NCBI GenBank assembly: GCA_029202405.1
Contig: CP119312.1
Location: 4,253,501 to 4,317,500, forward strand
DNA length: 64,000 nt
Direction of reading: 5' to 3'
Source: Candidatus Devosia phytovorans
Lineage (GTDB): Bacteria > Pseudomonadota > Alphaproteobacteria > Rhizobiales > Devosiaceae
In this document: piece after piece, positions 1 to 7,756 of the stretch
How positions within the stretch are numbered: the stretch's first letter is position 1
How the letters are laid out: each line of letters starts with the position of its first letter
Notes under the pieces: generated by a model
What the model was told of the DNA's origin: nothing
The model's input: only the letters and a program-made list of their open reading frames with translations
The model's database searches: none
Program-made: the position numbers and the translations under genes

Positions 1-1
1 T

Positions 2-862
2 GGCTGGCTCTGTGTGGACTGGCCCGAGCCCGGTTTCTTCAAGACCGAGCATGGCCGCGTAGTCCGTGCCTTTGCAGATCAGGCGGTGGTGGCTATCGAG
101 AATGCTCGGCTGTTCGAGCGCGCGCGCGAGCTCAGCGATATCCTGGAATATAAGGTTGCCGACCGCACGCGGCTGCTGCGCGAAGCCCATGACGAGATTG
201 CCGCCAAGGCCAAGGAATTGCAAGCCCTCTGGCGGCGCGTCGTCGATGTTCAGGAGCGAGAGCGGCAGCGCATTGCATATGATCTGCACGACAGTGTCGC
301 CCAATCGATCCTTGCCGCGACCTATCAGCTCCAGACCATCCGGCGCAGGCTGGATGGTGATGCCGAACTTGATCGGCGGCTGATCGATTGCCAGGGTACG
401 CTCGATGGCTGTCTGAGCGAGATGAAGCAGATCATCTATGCCCTCCGCCCCAGTGTGCTTGACGAGCTGGGGCTGGTGGCGGCGCTCGAAAACTATGTCG
501 GCGCCTTGCCGCAAAGCGACGCACTCGAAACCAATTTTTCAGTGCGCGGACAGCCGACGGCTCTCAGCGCCGAGGCGGAACTCGCCATTTTCCGCATCAT
601 TCAGGAGGCCTGCCAGAATGTGGTGCGCCATTCCGGGGCGCGCTCGCTGACGTTACAGCTGACCTATAGCGGACGATCCGTGGATGTCGGGATTGCCGAT
701 GACGGACGTGGTTTTGTCTTCGATGATGCCAAGATGGGCCTTGGACTTGTCGGTATTCGTGAGCGCACGCAGGTCGTTGGCGGTGCCCTCTCCATCGAAA
801 CCGCGCCCGGCAAGGGCACTCGGGTGATGTTTTCCATTCCTCTGGAAGTGAGTGCGGCATGA
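2..862 (+). CDS. Sensor histidine kinase, NarX/DegS type (5' end outside window)
   Basis: The frame is open to the left edge, so the N-terminal part is missing. The first ~40 residues visible are the end of a GAF-type sensor domain (FADQAVVAIENARLFERA). A coiled linker leads to a HisKA_3 dimerisation domain with RIAYDLHDSVAQ; the phospho-accepting His codon is at 287-289. The HATPase domain follows with an N box (QEACQNVVRHS), DDGRGF and GLGLVGIRER. Such kinases phosphorylate LuxR-type response regulators, and one follows with a 4-bp ATGA overlap, so the two are surely co-translated. The signal sensed cannot be told. No transmembrane segment is visible in the part present. Confidence 0.93.
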   Translation, partial: GWLCVDWPEPGFFKTEHGRVVRAFADQAVVAIENARLFERARELSDILEYKVADRTRLLREAHDEIAAKAKELQALWRRVVDVQERERQRIAYDLHDSVAQSILAATYQLQTIRRRLDGDAELDRRLIDCQGTLDGCLSEMKQIIYALRPSVLDELGLVAALENYVGALPQSDALETNFSVRGQPTALSAEAELAIFRIIQEACQNVVRHSGARSLTLQLTYSGRSVDVGIADDGRGFVFDDAKMGLGLVGIRERTQVVGGALSIETAPGKGTRVMFSIPLEVSAA

Positions 863-1497
863 GTATTCGCGTGATGATTGTCGATGATCACCAGATTTTC
901 CGCATGGGTGTGAAAAGCCTGCTTGAGGACGAGATTGATATCAAAGTGGTCGGAGAGGCCGGCAACGCACAGGATGCCCTGGCGCTGGCGGCAAAGCTGA
1001 AACCCGATGTTGCCACTGTCGATATTCGCCTTGGCGGCATGGATGGCATTCAATTGGTGCGCGCTCTCAAGGCCAGCGCCTCGCCGCCGCGCTGCATGAT
1101 ACTGTCGACCTATGAGGACCGCCAATACCTAGTCGGTGCGCTCGAAGCCGAAGCGGACGCCTATCTTCTCAAGTCCAATTCCTACGAAACCCTGCCGGAT
1201 GCGATCCGACACGTGCATGGTGGCAAGTCCATGCTCTCGCAAGAGCTGATTGGCGTGATGATGGACGAATACAAGAAGGTCGCTTCCCTACAGATCCAGC
1301 GCGACAGCGGCCTCACGCCCCAGGAAGTTAGGGTTTTGCGCCTTCTCGCCACAGGTGGCCGCACGCTCGATATCGCCAATGAGCTGGCCCTGACCGAGAT
1401 AACTGTGAAGCGGAAGGTGCAGGAGATCACTACAAAGCTCGGCGCTGCGAATCGCGTTCAAGCGGTAGCGGAGGCGATAAGACGCGGCGTGATCTAG
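859..1497 (+). CDS. LuxR/NarL-family response regulator
   Basis: 212 residues. The receiver domain has the acidic pair D9-D10, the phospho-acceptor D55 (VATVDIRLGG) and a lysine in YLLKSNS. The C-terminal LuxR-type helix-turn-helix starts at GLTPQEVRVLRLLA and includes a recognition helix around ALTEITVKRKVQEI. It is the cognate partner of the kinase gene it overlaps by 4 bp. It should bind DNA as a phosphorylated dimer. Its target genes are not apparent; the next gene is on the opposite strand, so there is no downstream operon partner. Confidence 0.95.
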   Translation: MSIRVMIVDDHQIFRMGVKSLLEDEIDIKVVGEAGNAQDALALAAKLKPDVATVDIRLGGMDGIQLVRALKASASPPRCMILSTYEDRQYLVGALEAEADAYLLKSNSYETLPDAIRHVHGGKSMLSQELIGVMMDEYKKVASLQIQRDSGLTPQEVRVLRLLATGGRTLDIANELALTEITVKRKVQEITTKLGAANRVQAVAEAIRRGVI

Positions 1498-1600
1498 CTC
1501 CGCACGAGCGCGAGTTGCCACAATTCGAAACGGCAGCTTTTGGGACGAAAGTGATACCGCTTGAATGGCGGAAATGGGGCGCAATGCAGAAATGCTACGC

Positions 1601-2179
1601 TCAGGGACCGCCCATCGAAAGTTCGTCACGAATATTGGGATCACTGTCCAGAAAGTCTGCTTCGACCTCGGCGCCTACGGCGTCGAAGTAGCGGCTGAGA
1701 AAGTTTCGGATTGAAGCCGCCAAAGCAACATCGGCGATGTTGACATCGGTAAGTCCAACGGCTCGCAGGCGATCGATATCGCCCTGGTTTATGCGCGAGG
1801 CGTTGATCGTTATCTTCTCGGCATAGTCCAGAATGGCAACTTGCTGCTCAGTCAGGCCGGCATTGCGATGGTCGCGACGCACAGCCAGCGTCTGCTCGCG
1901 TCCAATCGTTGCGGAAAGAGCTTTGAAATACACATGAGAGCAGTAACTCGATGGTACGGATTTGGCTGCGATAAGGGTGATGAGCCGGAAGGTGAGCAGG
2001 TCAAGGGAAAATCCATCCCTGATTTGATGCAACAGATGTTCGACCGGTGCAAGGATATCGGGCCTAGCCGACCAGCACTGGGTTGCCTGCATGACGCGTC
2101 CCATCGACGCTATCTCATTGGCGTAGATCGAGGCGACTTCACCTCGAGCCTCGGCCGGCTCCACCGTCTTAACGAACAT
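1601..2179 (-). CDS. AhpD-like / carboxymuconolactone decarboxylase-fold protein
   Basis: 192 residues from the chosen ATG at 2179, which has GGGAGG five bases upstream; an upstream in-frame start would add 13 residues without a ribosome site. The sequence resembles peroxidase-related members of the AhpD/CMD superfamily (all-helical), with the typical LLTFRLITLIAAK helix before the redox site. In that family the site is usually C-x-x-C-x-x-x-H. Here the run is SSYCSHVYF: the first Cys is Ser77, only C80 remains, and the His position is shifted. A thiol-disulfide peroxidase cycle of the standard kind is therefore unlikely. The gene stands alone, convergent with the response regulator. Confidence 0.75.
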   Translation of the reverse strand: MFVKTVEPAEARGEVASIYANEIASMGRVMQATQCWSARPDILAPVEHLLHQIRDGFSLDLLTFRLITLIAAKSVPSSYCSHVYFKALSATIGREQTLAVRRDHRNAGLTEQQVAILDYAEKITINASRINQGDIDRLRAVGLTDVNIADVALAASIRNFLSRYFDAVGAEVEADFLDSDPNIRDELSMGGP

Positions 2180-2867
2180 TATTGCCTCCCTTTGATCGCC
2201 GCCATGTGCACTGAGCATATTCTTTTTCGAATATGAGCTCTAGGAAAGAGCTTCACCGCGTGCAGGGCGTGAAGCGGTTGTGGCTTCTAATTGGACAGTT
2301 AAGGGCAACTCAGTGACCTGATAGCTACCGTCAATGCCCTTGTTCGCCCACAGGGACCCTATGCTGGTGAATTAACGACAGACCCGCATGGCGCACCGTC
2401 CGCTTTCAGGAAGCAGCAAAGACCGTCTGGATGACCGGAATGGGGCGCACAGGCGACGTCCTCAAGTGACCTGGCTCTGTGGAGGTCAACGACACCAGTG
2501 GGACTACCGCAGTTAGATTGTTGCGCTTTTTCGGGGAGCGCGCCATGGCACATGAGTACTTAGTTACGAAGATAGAGGGGCGATGGTTTGCGTGCTGGAT
2601 CGATGCAGTGAGGGGTCCGTATATCTCTCAATTTTGCCGTAGAAACCCCAGCGATCCTCTCTGCTAAACAGTACTTCCGATTTGGTATTGCCGCCCGCGT
2701 CACGGCTTAGACTGATCGAAAGACAGTCATATATGACAACCAAAGAAAAAATAGCAGAAACCTTCTCTGACCAAATTATATCGCTTTAACGGCAGCTGTA
2801 TATTATCGACTAAATTTTAAAGAACTCTTGAACAATAATTCAGTGAACTGTAATCAATATAAAGAGT
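2180..2867. other. Gene-poor stretch with possible coding remnants
   Basis: Apart from one possible 40-codon frame (2545-2667) I see no intact gene. Around 2310-2480 two forward frames each give short protein-like runs (for example PYAGELTTDPHGA, then WMTGMGRTGDVLK) that end in stops and are out of phase, which would fit a decayed gene, but I cannot identify it. The right part (2680-2867) is AT-rich and probably carries the promoter of the PilZ gene; TTGAAC near 2829 is a candidate -35 box without a good -10 partner. Confidence 0.4.
2545..2667 (+). CDS. Possible 40-residue small protein, unrecognised
   Basis: ATG at 2545 is preceded by GGGGAG with a 6-base gap, a reasonable ribosome site. 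The product would be a 40-residue soluble, slightly basic peptide with two Cys and two Trp. It matches no family I know. It lies in a stretch that may contain decayed genes, so it could equally be the tail of a broken reading frame. Low confidence. Confidence 0.25.
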   Translation: MAHEYLVTKIEGRWFACWIDAVRGPYISQFCRRNPSDPLC

Positions 2868-3113
2868 ATGAGTGACAGACGAAATTCAGAGAGAGTTCCT
2901 GTTGATATTTGGGCTACCGTTGTTTCAGACGATGGCCTCACGCGTATCAAAGTCAATGTTATCAATCAAACACGTCAGGGCATCCGAATTGCGATTGACC
3001 CAACTCAACAGCTCCCCGATCGATTTTATATCTTAATGCCTGGCAATCTTATGCACCCGGTCAACGTCATTTGGCGTGATGCGATGAGCGCGGGGATTGA
3101 ATTCACTGATTAG
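2868..3113 (+). CDS. PilZ-domain protein (predicted c-di-GMP binding)
   Basis: An 81-residue single-domain protein. The PilZ signature is present: R-x-x-x-R as RNSER near the N-terminus and N-x-T-x-x-G as NQTRQG, a slight variant of the usual (D/N)-x-S-x-x-G. Such one-domain PilZ proteins bind cyclic di-GMP and act on motility, polysaccharide or secretion targets by protein contact. No diguanylate cyclase or target gene lies nearby. Codon use and base composition are more AT-rich than in the rest of the window. Confidence 0.88.
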   Translation: MSDRRNSERVPVDIWATVVSDDGLTRIKVNVINQTRQGIRIAIDPTQQLPDRFYILMPGNLMHPVNVIWRDAMSAGIEFTD

Positions 3114-3127
3114 CGCACGAGTCTTAG

Positions 3128-3427
3128 GCTGGGATCCGATCTTGTGCCTTCTTCCTTGGCATTGATGACCTCTTCTCCCAGCACGATATTACCTGCAAGG
3201 TCGAGGACTTCAACTGCAACGACCTCCAATATTCCGCCGAACGCGATCTGTTGTTCAGCAATGCCCTTGCCAATCCTCAGACCATCGGCAGGATCCCGAA
3301 CCTCACCTAGTTTGACCACCCCGCTTTGCAATCGGAGTTGGACCTCGTGAAGTCGATGGGTTGCGAACCCTCTTACGGGTTGGCCATTTGGAATAAACGC
3401 CACCACTTGTGGTATCCTGACATCTGA
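3128..3427 (+). pseudogene. Broken reading frame with in-frame TAG, unrecognised
   Basis: In the forward frame starting at 3128 there are about 99 codons interrupted only by TAG at 3308-3310 and ended by TGA at 3425-3427. About three quarters of its third codon positions are G or C, whereas the competing frames (including a 98-codon frame on the reverse strand) have about half, so this is the frame that once coded. Protein-like segments are TCKVEDFNCNDLQYSAERD and LQSELDLVKSMGCEPSYGLA. No start codon with a ribosome site is evident, so the 5' end is probably lost. I do not recognise the family. Confidence 0.5.
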
Positions 3428-3523
3428 GAAACGCTGAAATTGAAGCGTATCAGTTGTTTAGCTTTTCAAAAAGCGGCGCTTTGGTTCCGATTGTATCTAC
3501 GGCAGTGAATTGACGATCATCCA

Positions 3524-3554
3524 TAACAAAGCCCTCGGAGTACATCCGAGGGCT
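3524..3554 (-). terminator. Rho-independent terminator of the glycine-rich secreted protein gene
   Basis: Perfect 10-bp stem (AGCCCTCGGA and its complement, 3530-3539 / 3545-3554) with a 5-base loop. On the reverse strand it is followed by TTTGTT, and it lies about 35 bases past the stop codon of the gene ending at 3591. Confidence 0.8.
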
Positions 3555-3590
3555 AAGCTCACCTGTGCAAGAAAAGCGTAGACTAGATGG

Positions 3591-4346
3591 TCAGTAAACG
3601 AAGAGGGTGAGCTGGCTACCAGACTGGCGAACAGCCAAGACACGATCAGCACTATAAGATGTTCGGCTAAGCGAAGCGCTCATAAGAGGGTCCGACTGAA
3701 CCGCTTGCTGAAGCGCGAGGCCGGCTCCTGAGGTCCCGAATTGCTGCTTCAACCAAGCTCGAACATCTGCGCAAACTGCTATGGGCTGAATCTTCACACC
3801 CGATGCTCTCCCCCACGAAGAACTCATCTGTGTCGAGTTGATAAGGTTGGCCACTTGATTAGCAGGCACACCGGAGCACGGCGTACCGGCAGCACTAGAG
3901 GATGCGGACAGCCCCCCACCGATAACTCGCGTGTTCCCCGGCGCTCCAGGCGCACCTGGTGCACCCGGCATGCCGAGAGTTCCGGGGCCGCCCAAGCCGA
4001 TGTCTACGTTCAGCAGGTTTGGCCTGCCTACGCCGACATTTGCTCTGACGGTTCCTCCAAGCACGCCTGCATTAACATTAACAAGACCGCCGGATGACCC
4101 ACCCGATCCCACCGTCGCATCCAGAACAGAGGCAGAGCTCCCACCAATGTTCACGTCAGCGATGCTATCTCCGCCGAGACCAACGTTTACCAGGCCGCTG
4201 TCAGATGCCGATCCTGAGCTGAGAGTGACCGCCGAATTGTCTGACGAGCCGCCGAGAACACCGCCCAACAACCCCTGCGCATTAACAGGTGCGGCTATGC
4301 CGACAAGAAGCGCCGCCGTAATGGAAACAACTGCTATGAGTTTCAA
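3591..4346 (-). CDS. Secreted glycine-rich protein with short collagen-like segment
   Basis: 251 residues. The start is TTG at 4346, preceded by AGAGGAGAGAG. Residues 1-23 form a signal peptide with a likely cleavage at VNA-Q. Residues 25-120 are a low-complexity Gly/Ser/Val/Asn region with loosely repeated LVNV, VNIG and ANVGVG units, suggestive of a beta-rich repeat. Residues 122-139 are six collagen-type Gly-X-Y triplets (GTL, GMP, three GAP, GNT). A compact C-terminal domain (about 150-251) has two cysteines, C157 and C192, that could form a disulfide. It is probably an extracellular or periplasmic structural protein; the function is unknown. It has its own terminator and stands as a single gene. 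Confidence 0.8.
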   Translation of the reverse strand: MKLIAVVSITAALLVGIAAPVNAQGLLGGVLGGSSDNSAVTLSSGSASDSGLVNVGLGGDSIADVNIGGSSASVLDATVGSGGSSGGLVNVNAGVLGGTVRANVGVGRPNLLNVDIGLGGPGTLGMPGAPGAPGAPGNTRVIGGGLSASSSAAGTPCSGVPANQVANLINSTQMSSSWGRASGVKIQPIAVCADVRAWLKQQFGTSGAGLALQQAVQSDPLMSASLSRTSYSADRVLAVRQSGSQLTLFVY

Positions 4347-4951
4347 TTCTCTCTCCTCTGCGGCCGTTCTTGGCCTCTGCCCAGAAGATGACTCAATTCA
4401 TTCTCGATGTTTATTTGATTATTCGAACATCGTGATTGCCCGACTTCTATAATACCGGTGAATTTTTGACAAAAAAATCAAATATGTCCAAAAGTTGGAC
4501 TCTAAACGTATCGCGCTAAACAACGAGAAATCAATTCTGTAGTTCTATTTTGGGTTTTATACGGAATACTACTTACATTAGAGTAGAAGTATCCCCTGCT
4601 TGGGGAGCGATTTTTTGAAACAATCTAGCATTGCCAAAGCGGTGTAGACGCTAGTCGAGTCGACTGGGGAGTCGCCGGTGTCCTGCATCCCCCCACGCCT
4701 TATGGGGGGTGTAAGAATTGTCGCTATATCGGAGCCGCTCGTTGCGCGACCAGAATGGGCGCATAGCGGATAACTGCTCGCAAATATTTCAGGTCATATC
4801 CACCTACTTCCATAGCAGGTATGTAAAGTGGCGGCGTTTCCGACGCTCTATCGGTGCGGGGCACCTTTAGAATCCCTCAGTGCAATCAACGGGCTGGTTT
4901 TGTGGTAGGTGCGGGAGTATCAGCTTGTTTTTGTTGAGGTTTTAGGAATTT
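4347..4951. other. 605-bp gene-free, AT-rich region
   Basis: No credible coding frame on either strand. It separates the glycine-rich protein gene from the tRNA-Arg gene. Reverse-strand sequence around 4440-4475 includes TATTATAGA, a possible -10 region for the glycine-rich protein gene. A GC-rich hairpin lies at 4688-4708. I found no second copy of the tRNA 3' end that would mark an attachment site. Confidence 0.6.
4688..4708. other. GC-rich hairpin in gene-free region
   Basis: CCCCCCA and TGGGGGG form a 7-bp perfect stem around a 7-base loop (CGCCTTA). There is no T-run on either side, so it is not a standard terminator. Its role is unknown. Confidence 0.4.
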
Positions 4952-5028
4952 TGGTGATCTCGACGGGATTCGAACCCATGACCCCCGGATTAGGAATCCG
5001 GTGCTCTATCCTGCTGAGCTACGAGACC
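4952..5028 (-). tRNA. tRNA-Arg (anticodon CCT)
   Basis: A full cloverleaf can be folded on the reverse strand. The acceptor stem is GGTCTCG / CGAGATC (one G-U pair), the D arm contains AGCTCAGC, the anticodon stem is CCGGA / TCCGG with loop TTCCTAA giving anticodon CCT (reads AGG), and the T arm has GGTTCGAATCC. The 3' CCA is encoded. The length is 77 bases including CCA. Its 3' end faces the gene-poor accessory block to the left. Confidence 0.97.
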
Positions 5029-5207
5029 ACGCGGTTTCGATAGCAAATGCGGTGGTCGAGTGGAACCCTGTTTGCGGGTGGCCGGCCGAATCCTTGCCCG
5101 CGGCAAATGTCATGCGCATTCTCACATTTCATCACGCCTGCGCGATCGTTCATCTTTTCTTGCCGCATTTGCATGCATGGTGAACGAAATCTTTCCGGGG
5201 CTCGCCT

Positions 5208-6017
5208 TTGCTCAACGCCAGTCTTGTTCGTCTTGCTACACTTGCCGCCCTTAGTGCGGTCGCGGCCAGCGCGCTGGCCTGCGAGAGCCTGCGCATGGCG
5301 CCGGGTGGCGTTGTCACCTCGGTAACCGATGGCGATACTGTGGTGCTCGACGACGGGCGAGTGGTCCGCATGATCGGCACCCAGGCGCCCAAGCTGCCGC
5401 TGGATCGGCCGGGTTTTGAGACCTGGCCTTTGGCGCCCGAGGCCAAGGTGGCGCTCGAAGAGCTGGCACTGAATAAAGAGGTGCGGCTTGGCTATGGCGG
5501 CGAAGAGGTCGATCGCTATGGCCGCGTGCTGGCGCATGTGTTTGTTGCCGGCGAGGGGGGCGAAATCTGGGCGCAGCATTCCATGGTCGCGGCAGGGCTG
5601 GCGCGGGTCTATTCCTTTCCCGACAACCGGGCCTGCCTTGATCTGCTGTTTGCAGCCGAAGGCCGGGCCCGGCTGGGCGGGCTTGGCATCTGGGCCGATC
5701 CCTATTACAGCATCCGTGCGGCGGACGCGCCCGGAGACCTGCTGTCCCGGGCCGGCCACTATGAACTTGTCGAGGGGAGGGTTCTGCTGGCCGAGCAACG
5801 CGGCGGGCGGGTCTATCTCAATTTCGGCCGGTTCTGGAAAGAAGACTTCACCGCCGTGATCGAGGCGCCGGGTTTGCGCCTGTTCAAGGCAGCGGAAATC
5901 GATCCGCTGAAGCTGGAAAATGCGCTGCTGCGTCTGCGCGGATGGGTGGACGACCGGGATGGTCCACGTATCGAAATCACCCATCCCGAGCAGATCGAGG
6001 TTCTGGCACTACAATGA
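5208..6017 (+). CDS. Secreted thermonuclease-like (SNase-fold) protein, altered active site
   Basis: 269 residues from a TTG start at 5208 (GGGG lies about 9 bases upstream). An N-terminal signal peptide ends near SALA-C. The SNase (TNase-like) domain covers roughly residues 33-165, with SVTDGDTVVLDDG, VRMIGTQAPKLP and VDRYGRVLAHVF. In staphylococcal nuclease the second motif is followed by Asp and the catalytic Glu (D-x-P-E type); here these are Gln and Lys, so nuclease activity is doubtful. The C-terminal 100 residues resemble an OB-like or lipocalin-like beta region, unassigned. It overlaps the following protease gene by 4 bp, so the two are probably made together and both act in the cell envelope. 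Confidence 0.82.
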   Translation: MLNASLVRLATLAALSAVAASALACESLRMAPGGVVTSVTDGDTVVLDDGRVVRMIGTQAPKLPLDRPGFETWPLAPEAKVALEELALNKEVRLGYGGEEVDRYGRVLAHVFVAGEGGEIWAQHSMVAAGLARVYSFPDNRACLDLLFAAEGRARLGGLGIWADPYYSIRAADAPGDLLSRAGHYELVEGRVLLAEQRGGRVYLNFGRFWKEDFTAVIEAPGLRLFKAAEIDPLKLENALLRLRGWVDDRDGPRIEITHPEQIEVLALQ

Positions 6018-7504
6018 CGGGCATGGGGCAAAGCAAGAGACTGGGGCGCGTGCTGCGCAACGGAATGCTGGCAGTGTCGCTGCTGGCGCTGAGCGCGTGC
6101 TCGAGCCTCACCGGCTCGAACATCGCCGTCAGCCAGACCGGTGACGTACGCGCGCCGACCGTAGTGCCGGAAGGCACCGATCCCGATGACGTGGTGATCG
6201 GCCGCCGCGAGCACCCACGCATCATCGCGGCCTATGGCGGGGTTTATTCCGACCGACCGGCTGAAATCATGGTCGCGCGCATCGTCGGCAGGCTGCTGGC
6301 TGCGGCCAACCAGCCCAATGCGCAGTTCCAGGTCACCATTCTCGACACGTCCGAGGTCAATGCCTTCGCGCTACCGGGCGGCTATATCTATGTGACGCGT
6401 GGCCTTCTCGCCCTCGCCTCCGATACCAGCGAGCTCGCGGCGGTGCTGGCGCACGAAATCGCCCATGTGACCCTGCGCCATGCGCGCGCCCGCACTGACC
6501 GCACCCGGACGACGCAGATCGTTGATCGCGTCATCACGGGCGTGCTGGGCGGCGATACGTCCACCGATGCGACGGCCAATCGCACGCGCGAAAGCATGTC
6601 GGCCTTTGGCCAGAACCAGGAACTGGAAGCCGATCGCGAAGGCATCAAGTTTTCCGGCAAGGCGGGCTATGATCCGCAGGCTGCGGCGCGGTTCCTCGGC
6701 GTCATGGGGCGTTTTGCCAGTTTCTCGGCCGGTGCCAATGGCGGCAATGAGGGGTTCCTGTCTTCGCATCCTTCCACCCCCGCGCGTATCCAGAAGGCGA
6801 TGGACACGGCCAAGACCATGTTCGGCCAGGCGCAGGTCGGCGAGACCGATCGCGATGGTTATCTCGGCGCCATCGGTGGGCTGACCTTTGGCGACAGCCC
6901 CTCGCAGGGGTCAATCGTGGGCCGCCGCTTCATCCACACCGCGTCCAAATTCACCTTCAGCGTGCCGGAAGGCTATACGCTGCAGAATTCGCAAAGCGCT
7001 GTGGTCGGCGTGGCCGGCGATGGCGAGGCCGTACGCTTCGACAGCGCCGATGTGCAGGCCAATGTAAAGCTCGAGGATTATCTCAAGTCCGGCTGGATCG
7101 CCGGGCTCAAGGCCGACAGCGTCACGACACAGAGCTTCAACGGCATCGAAATGGCCTCGGGCCTGGCGCAGACGGATCAGTGGTTCTTCCGCGTTTCGGT
7201 GATGCGGCTTGACGGGCAGGTCTATCGGTTCATCTTCGCCGCCAAGAGCGACAGCGCGCGCTTTGCGCAAGGGGCAGAGGCGACGCTCAAGAGCTTCCGC
7301 CGCGCCGAGTCCGGCGACCTCAACCAGGTGCGCAAGGTGGCCATCCGCGTGGTCACGGCCAAGGCCGGCGACAGCGCAGATAGCCTCGCCCGCCAGATGG
7401 GCGGTCTCAGCCGTGGTACCGAGCTTTTCTATATCATCAACGATCTCTATCCCGGCGATGCGGTCGTCGCGGGGCAGAAATACAAGATCGTCACGCTGCA
7501 ATAG
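6014..7504 (+). CDS. M48-family metalloprotease lipoprotein (BepA/YfgC-like)
   Basis: 496 residues from ATG at 6014, which overlaps the previous stop codon (ATGA). The lipoprotein signal ends with LSAC, making C29 the lipidated residue. The zinc protease motif is HEIAH (H147, E148, H151), with third ligand E205 in ELEADREG. The next 150-200 residues are a periplasmic region without recognised motifs, and the last 60 residues look like a LysM-type module (AKAGDSADSLARQMGG). By analogy to BepA it would degrade or help fold misassembled outer-membrane proteins. A short dyad (7515-7533) follows the stop codon. Confidence 0.92.
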   Translation: MTGMGQSKRLGRVLRNGMLAVSLLALSACSSLTGSNIAVSQTGDVRAPTVVPEGTDPDDVVIGRREHPRIIAAYGGVYSDRPAEIMVARIVGRLLAAANQPNAQFQVTILDTSEVNAFALPGGYIYVTRGLLALASDTSELAAVLAHEIAHVTLRHARARTDRTRTTQIVDRVITGVLGGDTSTDATANRTRESMSAFGQNQELEADREGIKFSGKAGYDPQAAARFLGVMGRFASFSAGANGGNEGFLSSHPSTPARIQKAMDTAKTMFGQAQVGETDRDGYLGAIGGLTFGDSPSQGSIVGRRFIHTASKFTFSVPEGYTLQNSQSAVVGVAGDGEAVRFDSADVQANVKLEDYLKSGWIAGLKADSVTTQSFNGIEMASGLAQTDQWFFRVSVMRLDGQVYRFIFAAKSDSARFAQGAEATLKSFRRAESGDLNQVRKVAIRVVTAKAGDSADSLARQMGGLSRGTELFYIINDLYPGDAVVAGQKYKIVTLQ

Positions 7505-7514
7505 TCCTGAAGGG

Positions 7515-7533
7515 GCGCTTCCAGGTGAAGCGC
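7515..7533 (+). terminator. Weak stem-loop after the M48 protease gene
   Basis: GCGCTTC and GAAGCGC form a 7-bp perfect stem with a 5-base loop directly after the stop codon, without a clear T-run. The next gene is convergent, so a terminator is expected here. Confidence 0.4.
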
Positions 7534-7542
7534 TCTAATAGG

Positions 7543-7728
7543 CTAGCGGATCTTGGCTGTCTGGTTGGCCATGGTTTCGGCGCTGCCATTGTTGAACAGG
7601 CCGCGCAAGCCATCGCCCAATACCGCGACCGTACCGATGATGGTCATGCCGATCAGGGTGGCGACCAGGGCATATTCCATTGCGGTGGCGCCGGATTCAT
7701 CAGCAAAAAAGGCTTTGATCAAAGTCAA
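7543..7728 (-). CDS. Flp/Fap-type pilin
   Basis: 61 residues with a TTG start at 7728. The prepilin processing and hydrophobic region SGATAMEYALVATLIGMTI is the hallmark of Flp (type IVb) pilins: cleavage by a TadV-type peptidase is expected before the conserved stretch, leaving the E and Y that are needed for assembly. The length is normal for the family. No tad/cpa assembly genes occur in the window, so this is a lone pilin gene. Confidence 0.93.
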   Translation of the reverse strand: MTLIKAFFADESGATAMEYALVATLIGMTIIGTVAVLGDGLRGLFNNGSAETMANQTAKIR

Positions 7729-7756
7729 GATACGCCCCCGGCGCTTATGCCCTGAA

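Noticed and set aside
3110..3406. A 98-codon reverse frame after the PilZ gene
   Set aside because: Its third codon positions are only ~50% G/C, whereas the forward broken frame on the same bases is ~75%, so it is more likely a shadow.
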